64,000 bases of DNA from Sitta carolinensis (GCA_032173965.1 CM063299.1:1426001-1490000); one strand, 5' to 3'; numbered from the stretch's first letter, positions 25,701 to 35,333 are shown. Made by a program: numbers and translations. Notes: a model not told the origin generated them from the letters alone.

Positions 25701-28396
25701 GCTCAGGGCAGCCTTGGCAGGCTCTGACAGCACAAAATGGTGCCACAAGCTGTCCCTGGACAAAGCAAATCCCACCTGCAACTCTGAGACCCACAGATCA
25801 AACCATTCCCTTGCTTTACTGCTTCAAAGGACGGCCTGCAAACAGAGGTTTGACAGTTTAACAGCTCAGCCAGGAAGAAATGGCATTTTGGGAGCTACAT
25901 TTTGGAGAGAAATAAAGTGATCAGAGCAGGGCCAGTGCAGGAAGCTCCCAAACCCAGTGGTCCCAGGAGGCTGTTCAGCACTGGTGCAGTTCAGCTAATG
26001 GATAAATGCACTTCAGAGCATGAGCTGTTACTGCAGCAGTGACACCAGGTCTGGCACAACATCTGCACACACAGCAGGGAGCTGACAGCACCTCCCATGC
26101 TGAGGGGCTTCCCAGCACACCTGGTTTCACACTGCAAACACACAGCACACAGGCACAAACCTAGCTGGTTCCTCACAGCTTTGCCCTTCTCCACTTCTGC
26201 AGACTCCTGTCCTCTGGAGAAGGTCAGCACTCCCCCATCATCTTCGCTGTCTTTGGTTTCTTTTTCATCATCGTGGTTTTCACTCCCAGGCTCCTCCTCC
26301 TCCTCACTTCCATCTTCCATATCAGCACCATCCTCATCCTCTTCATCCTCCCCTTCACTGCTCCCTGCATCGTCCATCCCCGCTGTAAACTTCTCAAAGT
26401 CTGTGATATTCTGGAAGCTGAACTTTGGTGCCTTGGCAGGTGGCTCCTCCTCTTCATCCTCCTCTTCATCATCCTCCTGCTCACTGCCAGCACTGCTGGG
26501 CTTCTCCTTGGCCTTAGGGCCAGCACTGCCCTCCTCTTCTGAGCCTTCACTGTCACTGTACCAGTCATCTAATGCTTCTTCAGCTAATAAAGGAGAGAAA
26601 AAGTTATTTACTTAGCAGAATAATTCATCAGCAACAGCTCAGGGTTGGGCTGTTTGATGTCCAACTTAATCATAGCTGTTCCTTGCCCTGTAACAGGGCC
26701 CTGAGGTTTGCCATGCTCAGTCACATGCTGACATCATGGTTTGCCAGCAAAAAGGGGGGAAAAAAAAGAGATTTCTTACCAGATCCTTCTTCAGACAGAG
26801 CACCTCCCCAGAGCTCTTCCTGCAAAGCTTTCCGAGATGTGGCTTTTCCACTGTACCTCTTATCAGCTTCCAGGAGAGACGCTGAAGCTCTTTTCCTGAT
26901 ATTACCAACAGGCAAAATGTCATCCGTGGTTTCATCCTCAAATCTGTCAATCACTTTAGCAACTGTAGCTGTGGGGGAAAAAAAGAAGAGGGAAGAGGTG
27001 TCTGAAATGGAACTGAATTCCAGTCTGGAAGGAGCAGCTGCAGGAAGGAGCCCTGGGAAGCTCCTCATGCTCTGTAACAACAGGGGAACAGGAACTGTGA
27101 AAAGCACACAAATGATTTCCTGCCTGGGGGAAAGGTTCCTGCAAGAAGCAGAACAGGAACTAAACCTGCCAAGGATGCAGGAGGGTCTCTGAGTCCTCTA
27201 TGTGGACGACTCTGCAATGCCTTCACTCACTTCATGCTTGCAGATTAAAACTCCAATTCAGATGCACTTTGGCCTCTTGCTACATACACAAGCCACACAA
27301 ATACATAAACATTTCAGAAAAGGAAATAATTTCACTGTGGTTATTGCCCTCCTTCATCCCCATCTTCTCTAGGAGCCACAGCAGAGCAGTCCAGCCCAGA
27401 GAACACATCCACCATCCTCCCTCCCTGCTTTCATTCACCTGCAAAGCACCCTGTGCCAAATTACAGGCTGGGCTCTGTTCAAAACCCAGCGACTCAAACC
27501 GCTGAGTGCTCCTCATGTGTGTTTGGAAATGCTAATGCCTCGCTTGGAGTGTTTGTTACAGGCAGAGGGGGAAAAAAACCCCAAACCTCCTGCTCATAAC
27601 CAAAGCAACAAAATCTGCTCTAAGCGCAGCCATTCCAGCCAGCAGAGCAGGGCAAGATGCTGGGCAGAGGCAGATCCTTCCAGCGATCTCCTGCCATTCT
27701 CAGCCTTGGCACCACCTCTGCCCAGAGCAGCTGGGGCTGCCCCGGCTCCCTGGCAGTGCCCAGGCCAGGCTGGACAGGCTGGCAGCCCCCGGCACAGAGG
27801 AGGGGTCCCAGCCCCGGCACGGGTGGCACCGGGTGGGCTCTGAGGCCCCTTCCAAGCCAAACCAGTCTGGGGTTCTGCAAAGCGTGGAACAAAATTATGG
27901 TTACTAAAATGGGGAAAGGCCTCTGCAGAACACAGTAACCGCCTCAGTGGTTATTAAGAGGTTTCTTACAGGACGCTGCTGCCCTCACAGACTGCGGGAA
28001 AGAACCAGGCTAAGCCTACCACAGGCCCGATCCCGGGGTGGCCGCGGGCCCTGAGAGAGCCCCGATCCTGGCCACATCCCGGTGCCACAGGCGGCCCGAT
28101 CCCCGAGATGAGCTCGATCGCGGGGGTCACCCCGAGCCCCGACACAGCCCCGCTCCCTCCCTCCGCTCGGCCCGGCCCGGGGGCGCAGCGGGAGCCCGAG
28201 CCCCTCACGCCGCCACGTGCGGCCGCTCCGGCAGCGCCCGGGCCGCCCCCGCCGGCCCCCTCCCGCCGCCGCCGCCGCCGTGCCAGCCGCCCTCCCCCGC
28301 TGCTCCCGCACCTTCCTCCGCATCATCCTCGGGGTCCCGCGGGGCGGGCCGGGGGTCCAGCAGCTCCTGCAGCTGCAGCGCCAGGGGCGCCGCCAT
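1918..28396 (-). CDS. AATF: AATF (apoptosis-antagonizing transcription factor, Che-1), coding exons 1-11, 3' end off window
   Basis: This is the coding span of a spliced gene. Exons on the minus strand are 28396-28312, 26968-26780, 26583-26161, 25599-25462, 15082-14968, 14661-14457, 13739-13581, 12864-12781, 6134-6067, 4778-4698 and 1989-1918. They join in one open frame of 1,619 nt (539 codons plus 2 nt). Mammalian AATF has about 560 residues, so only the final 20 or so are missing, in an exon left of position 1. Visible parts are an N-terminal LXXLL motif (residues 9-13), a very acidic low-complexity region (about 92-215), a leucine-rich helical segment with a second LXXLL (283-298), a basic NLS-like stretch in exon 6, and the C-terminal TRAUB region (about 465-540). 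From the family, AATF is a nucleolar and nuclear protein that binds RNA polymerase II, Rb and p53 regulators, and works with NGDN and NOL10 in small-subunit ribosome maturation. Gene order with LHX1 matches other vertebrates. Confidence 0.95.
1990..4697 (-). other. AATF intron 10
   Basis: This is a 2.7-kb intron with GC-moderate unique sequence, including a short CAGA-type run near 2207-2224. No gene, RNA or clear transposon is recognised. Confidence 0.75.
4698..4778 (-). CDS. AATF: AATF coding exon 10
   Basis: This 81-nt exon is phase 2 at both ends, with acceptor TTCCCCAG and donor GTGGGT. It encodes [20 protein letters not shown] followed by SKGRRI, the basic core of the TRAUB domain. Confidence 0.95.
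4779..6066 (-). other. AATF intron 9
   Basis: This is a 1.3-kb intron. The left part is AT-rich unique sequence (about 4925-5180). The right part holds the duplicated AAT-repeat block. Confidence 0.75.
5759..6001. repeat. Duplicated block: 45-bp unique sequence plus AAT trinucleotide array, twice
   Basis: The 45-bp segments at 5761-5805 and 5907-5951 differ at only three positions. Each is followed by an AAT/ATA array (5802-5904 and 5947-6001). The layout indicates tandem duplication of a unit containing both the flank and the microsatellite. Confidence 0.85.
6067..6134 (-). CDS. AATF: AATF coding exon 9
   Basis: This 68-nt exon runs from phase 0 to phase 2, with acceptor CTCCTGCAG and donor GTGAGT. 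It encodes [18 protein letters not shown] and VAMG, the start of the TRAUB domain. A duplicated AAT-repeat block begins 65 bp beyond its donor. Confidence 0.95.
6135..12780 (-). other. AATF intron 8
   Basis: This is a 6.6-kb intron with T-run 6771-6792, A-run 7732-7759, A-run 8903-8925, one CR1 fragment, and AT-rich islands at about 8090-8280 and 9040-9420 that may be regulatory. The remainder is unique sequence in which I recognise no gene. Confidence 0.75.
7395..7590 (+). mobile_element. CR1 LINE 3' fragment, sense on plus
   Basis: Recognisable CR1 wording includes gaggaattcctggctggg, a diverged ccctggcacagggtgccc, ggaggtgtccctgcc, and the tail ccttccaaaccattccacga with ttcc. The fragment is 5'-truncated, as is usual for CR1, and has no coding capacity. 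Confidence 0.75.
12781..12864 (-). CDS. AATF: AATF coding exon 8
   Basis: This 84-nt exon is phase 0 at both ends, with acceptor TTTGCAG and donor GTAGGT. It encodes [18 protein letters not shown], a near-invariant AATF signature at the start of the C-terminal region. The next intron is 6.6 kb. Confidence 0.95.
12865..13580 (-). other. AATF intron 7
   Basis: A 716-bp intron, AT-rich in the left half and GC-rich close to exon 7. Nothing else is recognised. Confidence 0.75.
13581..13739 (-). CDS. AATF: AATF coding exon 7
   Basis: This 159-nt exon is phase 0 at both ends, with acceptor CCCTGCAG and donor GTAAGG. It encodes [20 protein letters not shown] and [12 protein letters not shown], among the most conserved AATF segments, then a Gln/Pro-rich linker. 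The exon is markedly more GC-rich than its introns. Confidence 0.95.
14211..14432 (-). mobile_element. CR1 LINE 3' fragment, sense on minus
   Basis: On the plus strand it reads ggccttggacacttccaggg, gtggggcagccacagctgct, and gggaagaatttcttcc, which is the reverse complement of the CR1 3' region. It lies in AATF intron 6, about 25 bp downstream of the unusual GC donor of exon 6, in the same orientation as AATF. Confidence 0.85.
14457..14661 (-). CDS. AATF: AATF coding exon 6 (GC donor)
   Basis: This 205-nt exon runs from phase 2 to phase 0. It encodes a serine/acidic stretch ([15 protein letters not shown]), a basic NLS-like run ([11 protein letters not shown]) and the conserved [19 protein letters not shown]. 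The only boundary that keeps the AATF frame is AAG followed by GCAAGG, a GC donor, joined in phase 0 to GGC TTC in exon 7. Confidence 0.92.
14968..15082 (-). CDS. AATF: AATF coding exon 5
   Basis: This 115-nt exon runs from phase 1 to phase 2, with acceptor CCGTGCAG and donor GTAAGT. It encodes the leucine-rich helix [18 protein letters not shown], including an LXXLL motif, then [12 protein letters not shown], which is strongly conserved in AATF. Confidence 0.94.
17980..18028. repeat. Short tandem repeat, about 21-bp unit
   Basis: The motif ccatggagagcccctgtgtc occurs as two full tandem copies, with a partial third copy (ccatggagccccc). Confidence 0.7.
18310..18830. promoter_or_regulatory. 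Candidate conserved enhancer in AATF intron 4
   Basis: This is an AT-rich, repeat-free stretch that contrasts with the GC-richer flanks. Visible motifs include an octamer ATGCAAAT at 18559-18566, TTAATT near 18633, TTGATTACA near 18672 and AACAAT (SOX core) at 18771. Density and composition suggest a conserved noncoding element. Conservation and target gene (LHX1 is the obvious candidate) are inferred, not shown. Confidence 0.45.
19069..19207. repeat. Tandem duplication, 72-bp period, two copies
   Basis: Two copies of about 67 bp, beginning atcagcgtggcacag and ending ggagctcca.gagc, differ at a handful of positions and are separated by about 5 bp. Confidence 0.8.
20000..20100 (+). repeat. 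Possible ancient interspersed repeat
   Basis: The wording aaggccagaagggaacatta followed by catccagactgacctcc resembles a motif I remember from old dispersed repeats in turtles and archosaurs. I cannot name the family with certainty. Confidence 0.35.
25462..25599 (-). CDS. AATF: AATF coding exon 4
   Basis: This 138-nt exon is phase 1 at both ends, with donor GTAAGT. It encodes [20 protein letters not shown] followed by RLPQPD, the start of the conserved AATF leucine-zipper-containing domain. It is followed by the largest intron in the window (15083-25461). Confidence 0.95.
25600..26160 (-). other. AATF intron 3
   Basis: A 561-bp intron with GC-moderate unique sequence. Nothing else is recognised. 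Confidence 0.75.
26161..26583 (-). CDS. AATF: AATF coding exon 3 (acidic region)
   Basis: At 423 nt this is the largest exon, phase 1 at both ends, with acceptor TTTATTAG and a weak GTTTGT donor. It encodes the acidic domain: long Glu/Asp runs around the conserved [11 protein letters not shown] core, then the SEDDGG segment and [10 protein letters not shown], which joins the next exon. The GAA/GAG/GAT-rich DNA also opens a serine-rich frame on the plus strand, which is a shadow. Confidence 0.95.
26780..26968 (-). CDS. AATF: AATF coding exon 2
   Basis: This 189-nt exon has phase 1 at both ends, with acceptor CCCCCACAG and donor GTAAGA. It encodes the conserved VIDRFED and the [18 protein letters not shown] block, which is the most conserved part of the AATF N-terminal half, and ends in the acidic SEEGSG motif. 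Confidence 0.95.
26969..28311 (-). other. AATF intron 1
   Basis: This 1.3-kb intron is GC-rich toward exon 1 and holds one CR1 fragment at about 27700-27880. No coding sequence is seen. Confidence 0.75.
27700..27880 (+). mobile_element. CR1 LINE 3' fragment, sense on plus
   Basis: A diverged CR1 3' segment: ctggcagtgcccaggccagg, ctggacaggctggcagcc, then gaggccccttccaagccaaa and ccagtctgg. It lies antisense in AATF intron 1. Confidence 0.6.
28312..28396 (-). CDS. AATF: AATF coding exon 1
   Basis: The start codon is at 28396-28394 in a strong context (A at -3, G at +4). The first residues read [19 protein letters not shown], closely resembling the mammalian AATF N-terminus, and include the LXXLL motif LQELL. 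The exon has 85 coding nt and ends in phase 1 before a GTGCGG donor, a weak but legal site. The exon lies in a CpG island. Confidence 0.93.
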
Positions 28397-28401
28397 CTTG
28401 G
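28391..28401 (-). promoter_or_regulatory. YY1-type motif overlapping the AATF start codon
   Basis: On the minus strand the start codon sits in AAGATGGCGGC, the classic YY1 motif. It is common just downstream of the start site in TATA-less ribosome-biogenesis and housekeeping genes. The motif is seen; YY1 binding is inferred. Confidence 0.55.
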
Positions 28402-28423
28402 GGAGCGCGGGGCGGGCGGGCCG

Positions 28424-28581
28424 GGGGCGGGGCCTGCGTGAGGGGAAAGGGGGCGGGGCCCGCGTGAGGGGATAGGGGCGGGGCCTGCGTGAGGGGACAG
28501 GGGCGGGGCCTGCGTGAGGGGAAAGGGGGCGGGGCCCGCGTGAGGGGACAGGGGCGGGGCCTGCGTGAGGGGACAGGGCGG
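28424..28581. repeat. GC-box minisatellite at the AATF promoter (about 25-bp unit, 6 copies)
   Basis: Six near-identical units each contain GGGCGGGGCC followed by YGCGTGAGGGGA and differ mainly at one C/T and at AAA/ATA/ACA. Each carries a consensus Sp1 GC box. The array begins 28 bp upstream of the AATF start codon, so it lies in the core promoter or 5' UTR. Confidence 0.85.
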
Positions 28582-28922
28582 GATCCGGCCGGGAACGAAC
28601 CGGGAACGACCCGGGGTACAACCGGGAATGAACCGGGGATACAACCGGGGAAGAACCCGGGATACAACTAGAAATGAACCGGGGATCCGGCCGGGAAAGA
28701 ACCCGGGATCCAGTCGGGAATGAACCCGGGATCCAACCGGGAATGAACCGGGGATACAACCGGGGAAGAACCCGGGATACAACCGGGGAAGAACCCGGGA
28801 TCCAACCGGGAATGAACCGGGGCTACAACCGGGGAAGAACCCGGGATCCAACCGGGAATGAACCGGGATCCAACTAGAAATGAACCGGGGATACAACCGG
28901 GAAAGAACCCGGGATCCAACCG
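28582..28922. repeat. 23-bp minisatellite upstream of AATF (about 15 copies)
   Basis: A 23-bp unit of the form AACCGGGAATGAACCGGGGA plus TAC or TCC is repeated about 15 times, alternating between aatgaacc and aagaaccc variants. It abuts the GC-box array without a gap. The open frames it creates on both strands are repeat artefacts. Confidence 0.85.
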
Positions 28923-29240
28923 TGGCGGCCGCCGAGCCCCCTGCCCGCTGCCTCGGCCCCCGTCTGCCCCCGTACCTGTGGGCAGCGGGGCTGTGAGGGC
29001 TGGGGCCTCACGGTACCGGGTAACGGCAGCACGGCAGCCAAACCCCACTAAAAACGCACAATATGATCGATTATTACTTTAGATCAACGTCGCGCTTTTT
29101 CCGCCTCTCCAGCTGTGCAGAACCGAATTAATTCTCCCGTCTTGTGATGAACATTCTGTGGCCTCTGCTGGAGTCCCTTCAGAGCAGTGAGGTCCCAAAG
29201 CTCGCTTCTTAGGTCAGGCCTCACACACCAATAGATCCCT
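28923..29240. other. Upstream flank of AATF, no feature
   Basis: The sequence is GC-rich near the minisatellites, then moderate. No gene is recognised. Confidence 0.6.
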
Positions 29241-29289
29241 ACACCTGAGTTACACCTGAGTGACACCTGAGTGACACCTGAGTGACACC
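29241..29289. repeat. 11-bp tandem repeat (acacctgagtg), about 4.5 copies
   Basis: Four to five tandem copies of acacctgagtg are visible, the first with a single substitution (t for g). Confidence 0.8.
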
Positions 29290-29299
29290 AGCCCCAGGG

Positions 29300-29990
29300 A
29301 ATTCAGGGATTTGGGCTCCTGGGGTCCAGCTGTGGCCGAGGAGCAGCACCGAGCGCAGCACCATGACCTGCAGAGCGCCTCAGCAGGGCCGGCCGCTCTG
29401 CGTTTGCTCCCGGCCGCTTTCTGTGCTCCTAAGGTGGCCCCAAACCTCGGAATTGCCTGCAATTGGGGAGCAGCAGTGGAGGTGGCACGGATTTCACTCC
29501 AGTGGGGCAGGGGCCCGGCCCAGCCTCTCCGATCCGGGCTGAGCTTCATTGGCCACAGCGAGCGGGGGGTCCGGCTCGGGGCCTTCCACAGCCAGCGCCG
29601 GGATTTCCCTCCCCGGCCAGGCTCCCTGCGCTCTCGAGCAGGCTGCGGCTCATCCCCTTCCCGTCCCCGCTGTCCCCCAGGCGCCTTCCAGAGCCACAAA
29701 AGCCAGCAGGAGGCGATTGGTGCCGGCAGGAGGTGGTTGGTGCCGGCAGAGCGCGGCCGGGACGCGGCCGCAGCCATCCCGCGGCACGGCTCATGCGGGC
29801 GCTTCTCCTACAGAGGGCAGAGGAATATCAGCAATTCCCATCGCCTCCAGCCGGGGAGAAAGCTGGCAGGCACCGAGAGGGAGCCGGCTGGACAAACCCA
29901 AACACCGCCCTCCCCTTCTCGGCCCCGCTGCGACCCTCCCCGAGAGCCCGGCTGGCATCGCCTACCGCGATGACATGGCACAGCTCGATT
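29300..29990. other. Orphan CpG-rich block between AATF and LHX1
   Basis: About 0.7 kb of CpG-rich sequence includes an imperfect direct repeat (ggaggcgattggtgccggca / ggaggtggttggtgccggca at about 29708-29748). Frames on both strands are open because the DNA is GC-rich, but none resembles a known protein. It could be an unannotated noncoding-RNA promoter or an enhancer. Confidence 0.4.
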
Positions 29991-29999
29991 TATAGAAAA

Positions 30000-32900
30000 C
30001 CCGGTATTTGCTGAAAAGGCACAGTCTCACTGCAACCCTCCCACAAACCTTCAAATACTCAACAGCATAAACTACAACTCAGTTTTGTAGTTTGTATTTA
30101 TTTTATCAAGTCAGGACGGATGGCTCTGCATAATCAATGATGGGGGATTGATCCTGCTCCAGCAATGAGAAAGCAAGCACTGATTTTTATTTATTTATTT
30201 ATTTATTTATTTACTAAGATATGGTTTTTCAAAAAGTAGGAAACTTATAAACCAGGAGACATAGTGCATTTTCCCTGGCCTTGCTTCTAGGTTTTGCTTT
30301 TTTTCCCCCCTTTCGAGTTTGTTGGTATTTTGTTCCCAGCTGCCACCATAAACAAAGGGAGGAGCCTGGAGAAATAAATCCATGGAAAATTCAGTAGCAG
30401 GAACAAGTGCTTACCTGTGCAGTTACTTCTGAGTAACTAAACACTCACACTACCAAAGAACTAGTGCCAAGACTCCCCTGCATAATTGCATTTTCAAACC
30501 TCTGCACTCTTAGAGTGAAAAAGGGAAGTTCTCTACCCTCACAAATAATGAATTGCCCTGTTAATGAAGGCAGAGAGGCTTTTAGTGATGGTTAAATAAA
30601 ACAGACCCAGTAGAATTAATAAAAAATACAAGTGAGTTGCATTAGTCCTTTGGAGTAAAAAATGAGCTCCTTGAAGTCACAGCGTTTTTGATACTCAGGC
30701 CACTGAGATCAGGATTTCACCCACTGAGACTAATGGGACAATTGCTCCATATAAATCCCAAAGCCAGCAATGCATTCAAACCCACATCCCTGAGCTGGAA
30801 ACTCAGGGGTCCTGGCAGAGCTCGCCTGTTCCTCTTCTGTGCCACATCCATCACTCCCACCCATGCTGACCAAAACGTGCTCAGGTGTGGGGGACCCCAC
30901 ACCACTGGGTCACCCCGACCTCACTCCTGCAGCCACAGCACCTGTTAATTCACAGTTTTTCAGGGGGAGATGCAGTCAATACAAAGCCACATCAAACAGC
31001 AACTGCAGCCTATGAAAGTCGGGGAGTGTTAAAATATTTCACCCACAGAGTCGCCTTTGCCGCTGTTTATTCTCTCTCCTCTGCCTTTCACTTAGCAGGG
31101 TAATTAAATCAGACTCCAGGGCTGGGTTTTAATTTCTGGTTCACATGCCCTCCAACCGTGCTGCCGTGCCCGGGACTCAGAAGAGAGCAGGGGAGTATTT
31201 GTACAAAAACTGTATCGATACATTTTCATTTAAGATGCTCATGAAAGGCTTTTTATGCCTCACGGTGGGTTCAGAGAAACCCTTGGCCTGTTTAGAACTC
31301 CATCAACCTCACCGACATCATTTCTTTGCCATTTTCCTTCTTAATTTCACTTTTTAATTCACATGCCTGTGCGCTAAAATGGGAATAACGCCCTAAACAC
31401 AGAGCAGATAAACAAGGGAACGTGGAACAGGCTGGGCTATAAAAAGGGCTTCCAATTTCTCTCCCTTTTGCTGCCGTGCCCGTGGAGCTCATCAGCTTTT
31501 GGGGAATTGTCAGAGGAGAGGGAGCTCGGGCAGGGCTGTCCTGGGTCTGTTAATTACAGGTTGTTAATATGAGCCCATCTCTTGGAGCCATTCCTCAGGG
31601 ACCTGGGGAGAGGGCACTGCCAGCCCCAGCACCCATCCCAGCGGCATTCCACGGGAATTACCCGGCCCTGCTCCATTTAATTGAGGCACTTCATCAACAG
31701 CAAAATTTGACCCATATACAGAGGGCCTCGTGCTGGCCAAAAATAGCCACGAGCTGGGGCTGAGCTTGCCAACGCTTGGGCGAGCAAATGTCCTTTTCCA
31801 AGCTGACCTTTATCATTTCAGTCGTGCTAGTTCAGTCAAAATTTTCTTTTTGAACCTACAACACAATTTATCCATGAAAAGGAGAGAAAAAAGAAGTGAA
31901 AAAAAAAAACTGGGGAGAAGCAGAAAAGAACACAAGCAAACCCCATCCACTAAAAAAATTACATAAAATTTAGATTATGTACATAAAAAAACTCCCCTTA
32001 TAAATATTTATTAGTATTATTCTTCTGTGCTTTTATTTACTTGAGTACTTCTGCTTTTCCTATCCCATTCCTCATTCAAAAAACACAATTGTTTTAAAGA
32101 TTTTATCAACCCTTAATGGTTCCTACATTGAAAAATAGAAGGAACAGAGTGTGTCTGAAGAGATGCACAGCCCAAAGATGCTTCCAGCAGATAAGAATTT
32201 TAAAGGCCACCCAAAGGCAATTAAAAAACTAGACAAAATCTGGTTTTAGAAGGAGCAAAATGTCTGATTTCCAAGCAAACCCCTGTGTGTTCTCCTGTGC
32301 ACAGCCATGCCAGCACACAGAGTGCCAGGCAGTCTCTCCTTTTTCACTCCCAGAAATTCCCCACGGCCCCTGGAACTCCTCTCGCGCTGCTCTGAGGAAG
32401 CCAGGGAGGGTTTTCCAGCCCAGGTTCCAGTCTGGGCTGTCACAATTCTCACCCTTTCCAGGGACCCTGCTGACCTGGGCTCCGGGGTGGGCAGAGCCCA
32501 GGGTTCCCCCCAGCAGCCTCTGAGCAGGGGCACATCCCTCAGGAAGGGAGCTTGGGGCAGAACCCAGCAGCAAAAATGTCCCCAGTTCTTACAATGTCCA
32601 AACTGTGAGCAGTGCCCAAATGGCAGCGAGGCAGAGCTGGCCCTGGGTTTGGTGACTTCTGGAGCTGCAGGAGAGCCTGGCCAGCCCCTTGTCCCAGCAG
32701 GGTCACCAAGGGATTCCCACAACAAAACCACGAGATGCCAACAAAACCAACCACTGTGATCCCGTGTGCCAACGGGAACAGTCTGCAGGGACACCCTAAA
32801 AGCACCCCAAGAACACCCCACAGCCACAGGTCCAGCAAGCCCAGGACCAGGCGTTCCAAGCCCATGGATTTAGGAGTTTGGAGGCCACATCTCCTCTCCA

Positions 32901-34050
32901 ATTCCTGCATTACAATTCTGCGTTAGAGGAGTGAACAACTCTCCAGGCCACACCAAACTCCCCTTTCCAAGCACGAGCCCATGCTCTGCAGCTAAACCAC
33001 CTATCAACAAATACTATCAACAAATAAACAAATCCCAGATTTATAATCAAAATATATTTTAATGAACCTGCTAATTTCATTTATAACTTCATACTGGCAC
33101 GAGCAATGCTGAGCACCCCAGTGCCATGGCAGAGACAAAGAAAGGTCCTTCCCAAACCTGCTCCAGCATCACAATTCCTTGTTCCCAGCTCACCAGCACA
33201 GAAGGATTTGAATCAATTGTTTAAACTTAGTAGATATTAATTTATCTCTTAGGGGTAGGAACAGAAAGGGAGACTGCAAATGCTTCAATTCCATATTGTA
33301 AGAACATGCAAAGCTTAAAGACAACACAGTTATTCAAGAAAAAAATCCAGACTATTCCTGAGAGGACCCTGCAACATCTGCCACTTCCCAGGATGGCAAA
33401 AGTATGTCAATTACCACTGATATTTTAAAATTATATTTATTTATCAATTTATACCCGTACCCATCGCTCAGCACCTGGGTACAGGCATTAAAATATTACA
33501 AGCCATTTGTCTACATATCAGCATTTAAGTACATCCTTACTCCTGGCATACAGATCTTCCCAAATCCCTTTCCATCCCCAAGCAAACAGATCCAAGCAGG
33601 GCCTGGGGAGAGAGAAAGGGCAAGAGGAGCCTCGGTGCAGACAGTGAGGGGCATTTGGGCCAACAGCAGGGTTTGGCTGCTGGAAACTCAGGGCGTTTCA
33701 CAGACTTTGACCAACCTGCACACATGCTCTTGCACAGAGCAGCTCCCCAGGGACAGGGACAGTACTCACAGGATGTGCTGGAACCTTTTCCTGGGGCCTG
33801 CAGCGGCTCTGACACGAGGCTGAGCACAGATCTTCAGCCTGGCCTGGCCTCAGCACAGCCAGGTGAGCAGCCGGGGGGGCAGGGGCAGCATCCCCGGCTC
33901 CCCTGGGCTGGGACACGGCCCCGAGGGCAGCAGGAGAGGAGGGAGAGACCAAAAGAGAGCAGTTACTTCTCAATGGGCTCTGGGGAGGCCTGGCAGGGAC
34001 AGAGCCAGGCACTGCATGGCAGAGACAGCACAGAGCCTGGGACCCCTGCA
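30000..34050. other. Intergenic DNA between AATF and LHX1, no gene seen
   Basis: This is mostly unique sequence with a TTTA microsatellite (30185-30214) and AT-rich islands at about 30990-31110 and 31140-31390 that might be regulatory. Short open frames show no family resemblance. Confidence 0.65.
30185..30214. repeat. (TTTA)n microsatellite
   Basis: About seven uninterrupted TTTA units. Confidence 0.9.
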
Positions 34051-34054
34051 GCCC

Positions 34055-34262
34055 ACATCCCTCCATCCATCCAACCATCCTCCAACCATCCCTTCATCCG
34101 TCCATCCATCCATCCATCCATCCGTGCATCATCCATCCATCCGTCCATCCATCCATCCCTGGTCCATGGATGCATCTTCCATCCATCCCCATCCCTCCAT
34201 CATCATCCATCCATCCTCCATCCTCCATCATCCTCTCCATCCTCCCTCCACCCACCATCCCC
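34055..34262. repeat. (ATCC)n microsatellite, interrupted
   Basis: Many catc/atcc units are interspersed with cgtc and ctcc variants over about 200 bp. It is the same motif class, on the opposite strand, as the large array at 60.6-61.7 kb. Confidence 0.9.
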
Positions 34263-34269
34263 AGACCCG

Positions 34270-35330
34270 CTGGAGTCAATGGAAATGCTCTTGTAAACAA
34301 GGACTTACAAGAAGCCAACGTGCCAGTGCTTTCAAAAGGAGCTTTCACTGTGCAATTGTTGCTGGATTAGGGGCTTCAGACGCACGGAGCTCGCTCTGAG
34401 GAGAGCAGAATTCCAATCTCCATGGGCTGGGGCTTGGCCTTGGCCATGGGAACGGCTCTGGGGCTCCCCCAAACCCAGCAAAGCCCCAAGGCAGCAATGG
34501 GAGCACCACAAAAAGAAAAAACTCTCCTTTTTACAACCTAAACCGAGCCTGACACTGACCTAAAGTGAGCATAACACTGACCTAAACCGAGCCATGTCAC
34601 TGTCTAAATGAACACAGGATAAACTGTAAAAGGACCGAGAGAGAGAGAGAAAGAAAGACAGAAAGAGAGAGAACAGGAGAGAAAGGAAAGCAAGCAAGAA
34701 ACCCCCTCAAAATATCCTACAAAACAAACCTATTTGGCAAAATTCTCATTTAAAATCATTGATGCGACAATAAAGCAGCAGCCCAGCCCAGCAGCACAAA
34801 CAGCAGTATTTATCTTTCCCAGATAAGTAGAAGTTTGGAATAAATAAATCACCCGTTCCTCCACTTCTATAAATGCAAACCAGAGCAACAAAACATGGCA
34901 ATAGCACAAAAGACAAACAAATGAGTTAGACACAGAGTCCAGGAGTTTAAGAAGTCTCCCCTGTATTTAATAAAGCATGAATTATTTTTTAAGAAACACT
35001 AACAGATCCCTTGCAGATAGTTTTTTATCTTTATATTGTTATTATATAAGACATTTTGTATTTAAAGTGAACTATTGCTTCATCTAGGTGGCCCCTCTGC
35101 TGGGCAGAGAAATTAGGTAGTGAACAAAATCAAAAATCACCATTGAAAATTACAAACTATACAACTCAAAAGCATTTGGAGTTGGCTCCTTTTCCCACCC
35201 CCAGTCCAAGGACAGAAAAAATGGAATCACTGGGAACGGGGAAGTCTGGGCTTTAAAATTCCGTGCCTGCATCAAACCCGGGAGCGGGCAGCCCGAGCGC
35301 CGGGGAGCGGCGAGGGACGAGGAGGCGCAG
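34270..35330. other. Intergenic, no gene seen
   Basis: Unique sequence with a purine-rich GAGA/GAAA tract at 34636-34704. Nothing else is recognised. Confidence 0.6.
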
Positions 35331-35333
35331 GCT

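Larger units (their letters stand above)
28020..28470. promoter_or_regulatory. AATF CpG island and TATA-less promoter
   Basis: This is CpG-dense DNA around exon 1 with several GGGCGG boxes just upstream of the start codon and no TATA box in the expected place. The transcription start is probably within about 100 bp upstream of 28396. It fits a housekeeping promoter. Confidence 0.6.

Noticed and set aside
26097..26615. A plus-strand serine-rich open frame over AATF exon 3
   Set aside because: It is the antisense shadow of the Glu/Asp-rich AATF exon; GAA/GAG/GAT codons read as serine codons on the other strand.
28205..28896. Minus-strand frames with PGSFPVGSRV-type repeats upstream of AATF
   Set aside because: They are translations of the 23-bp and GC-box minisatellites.
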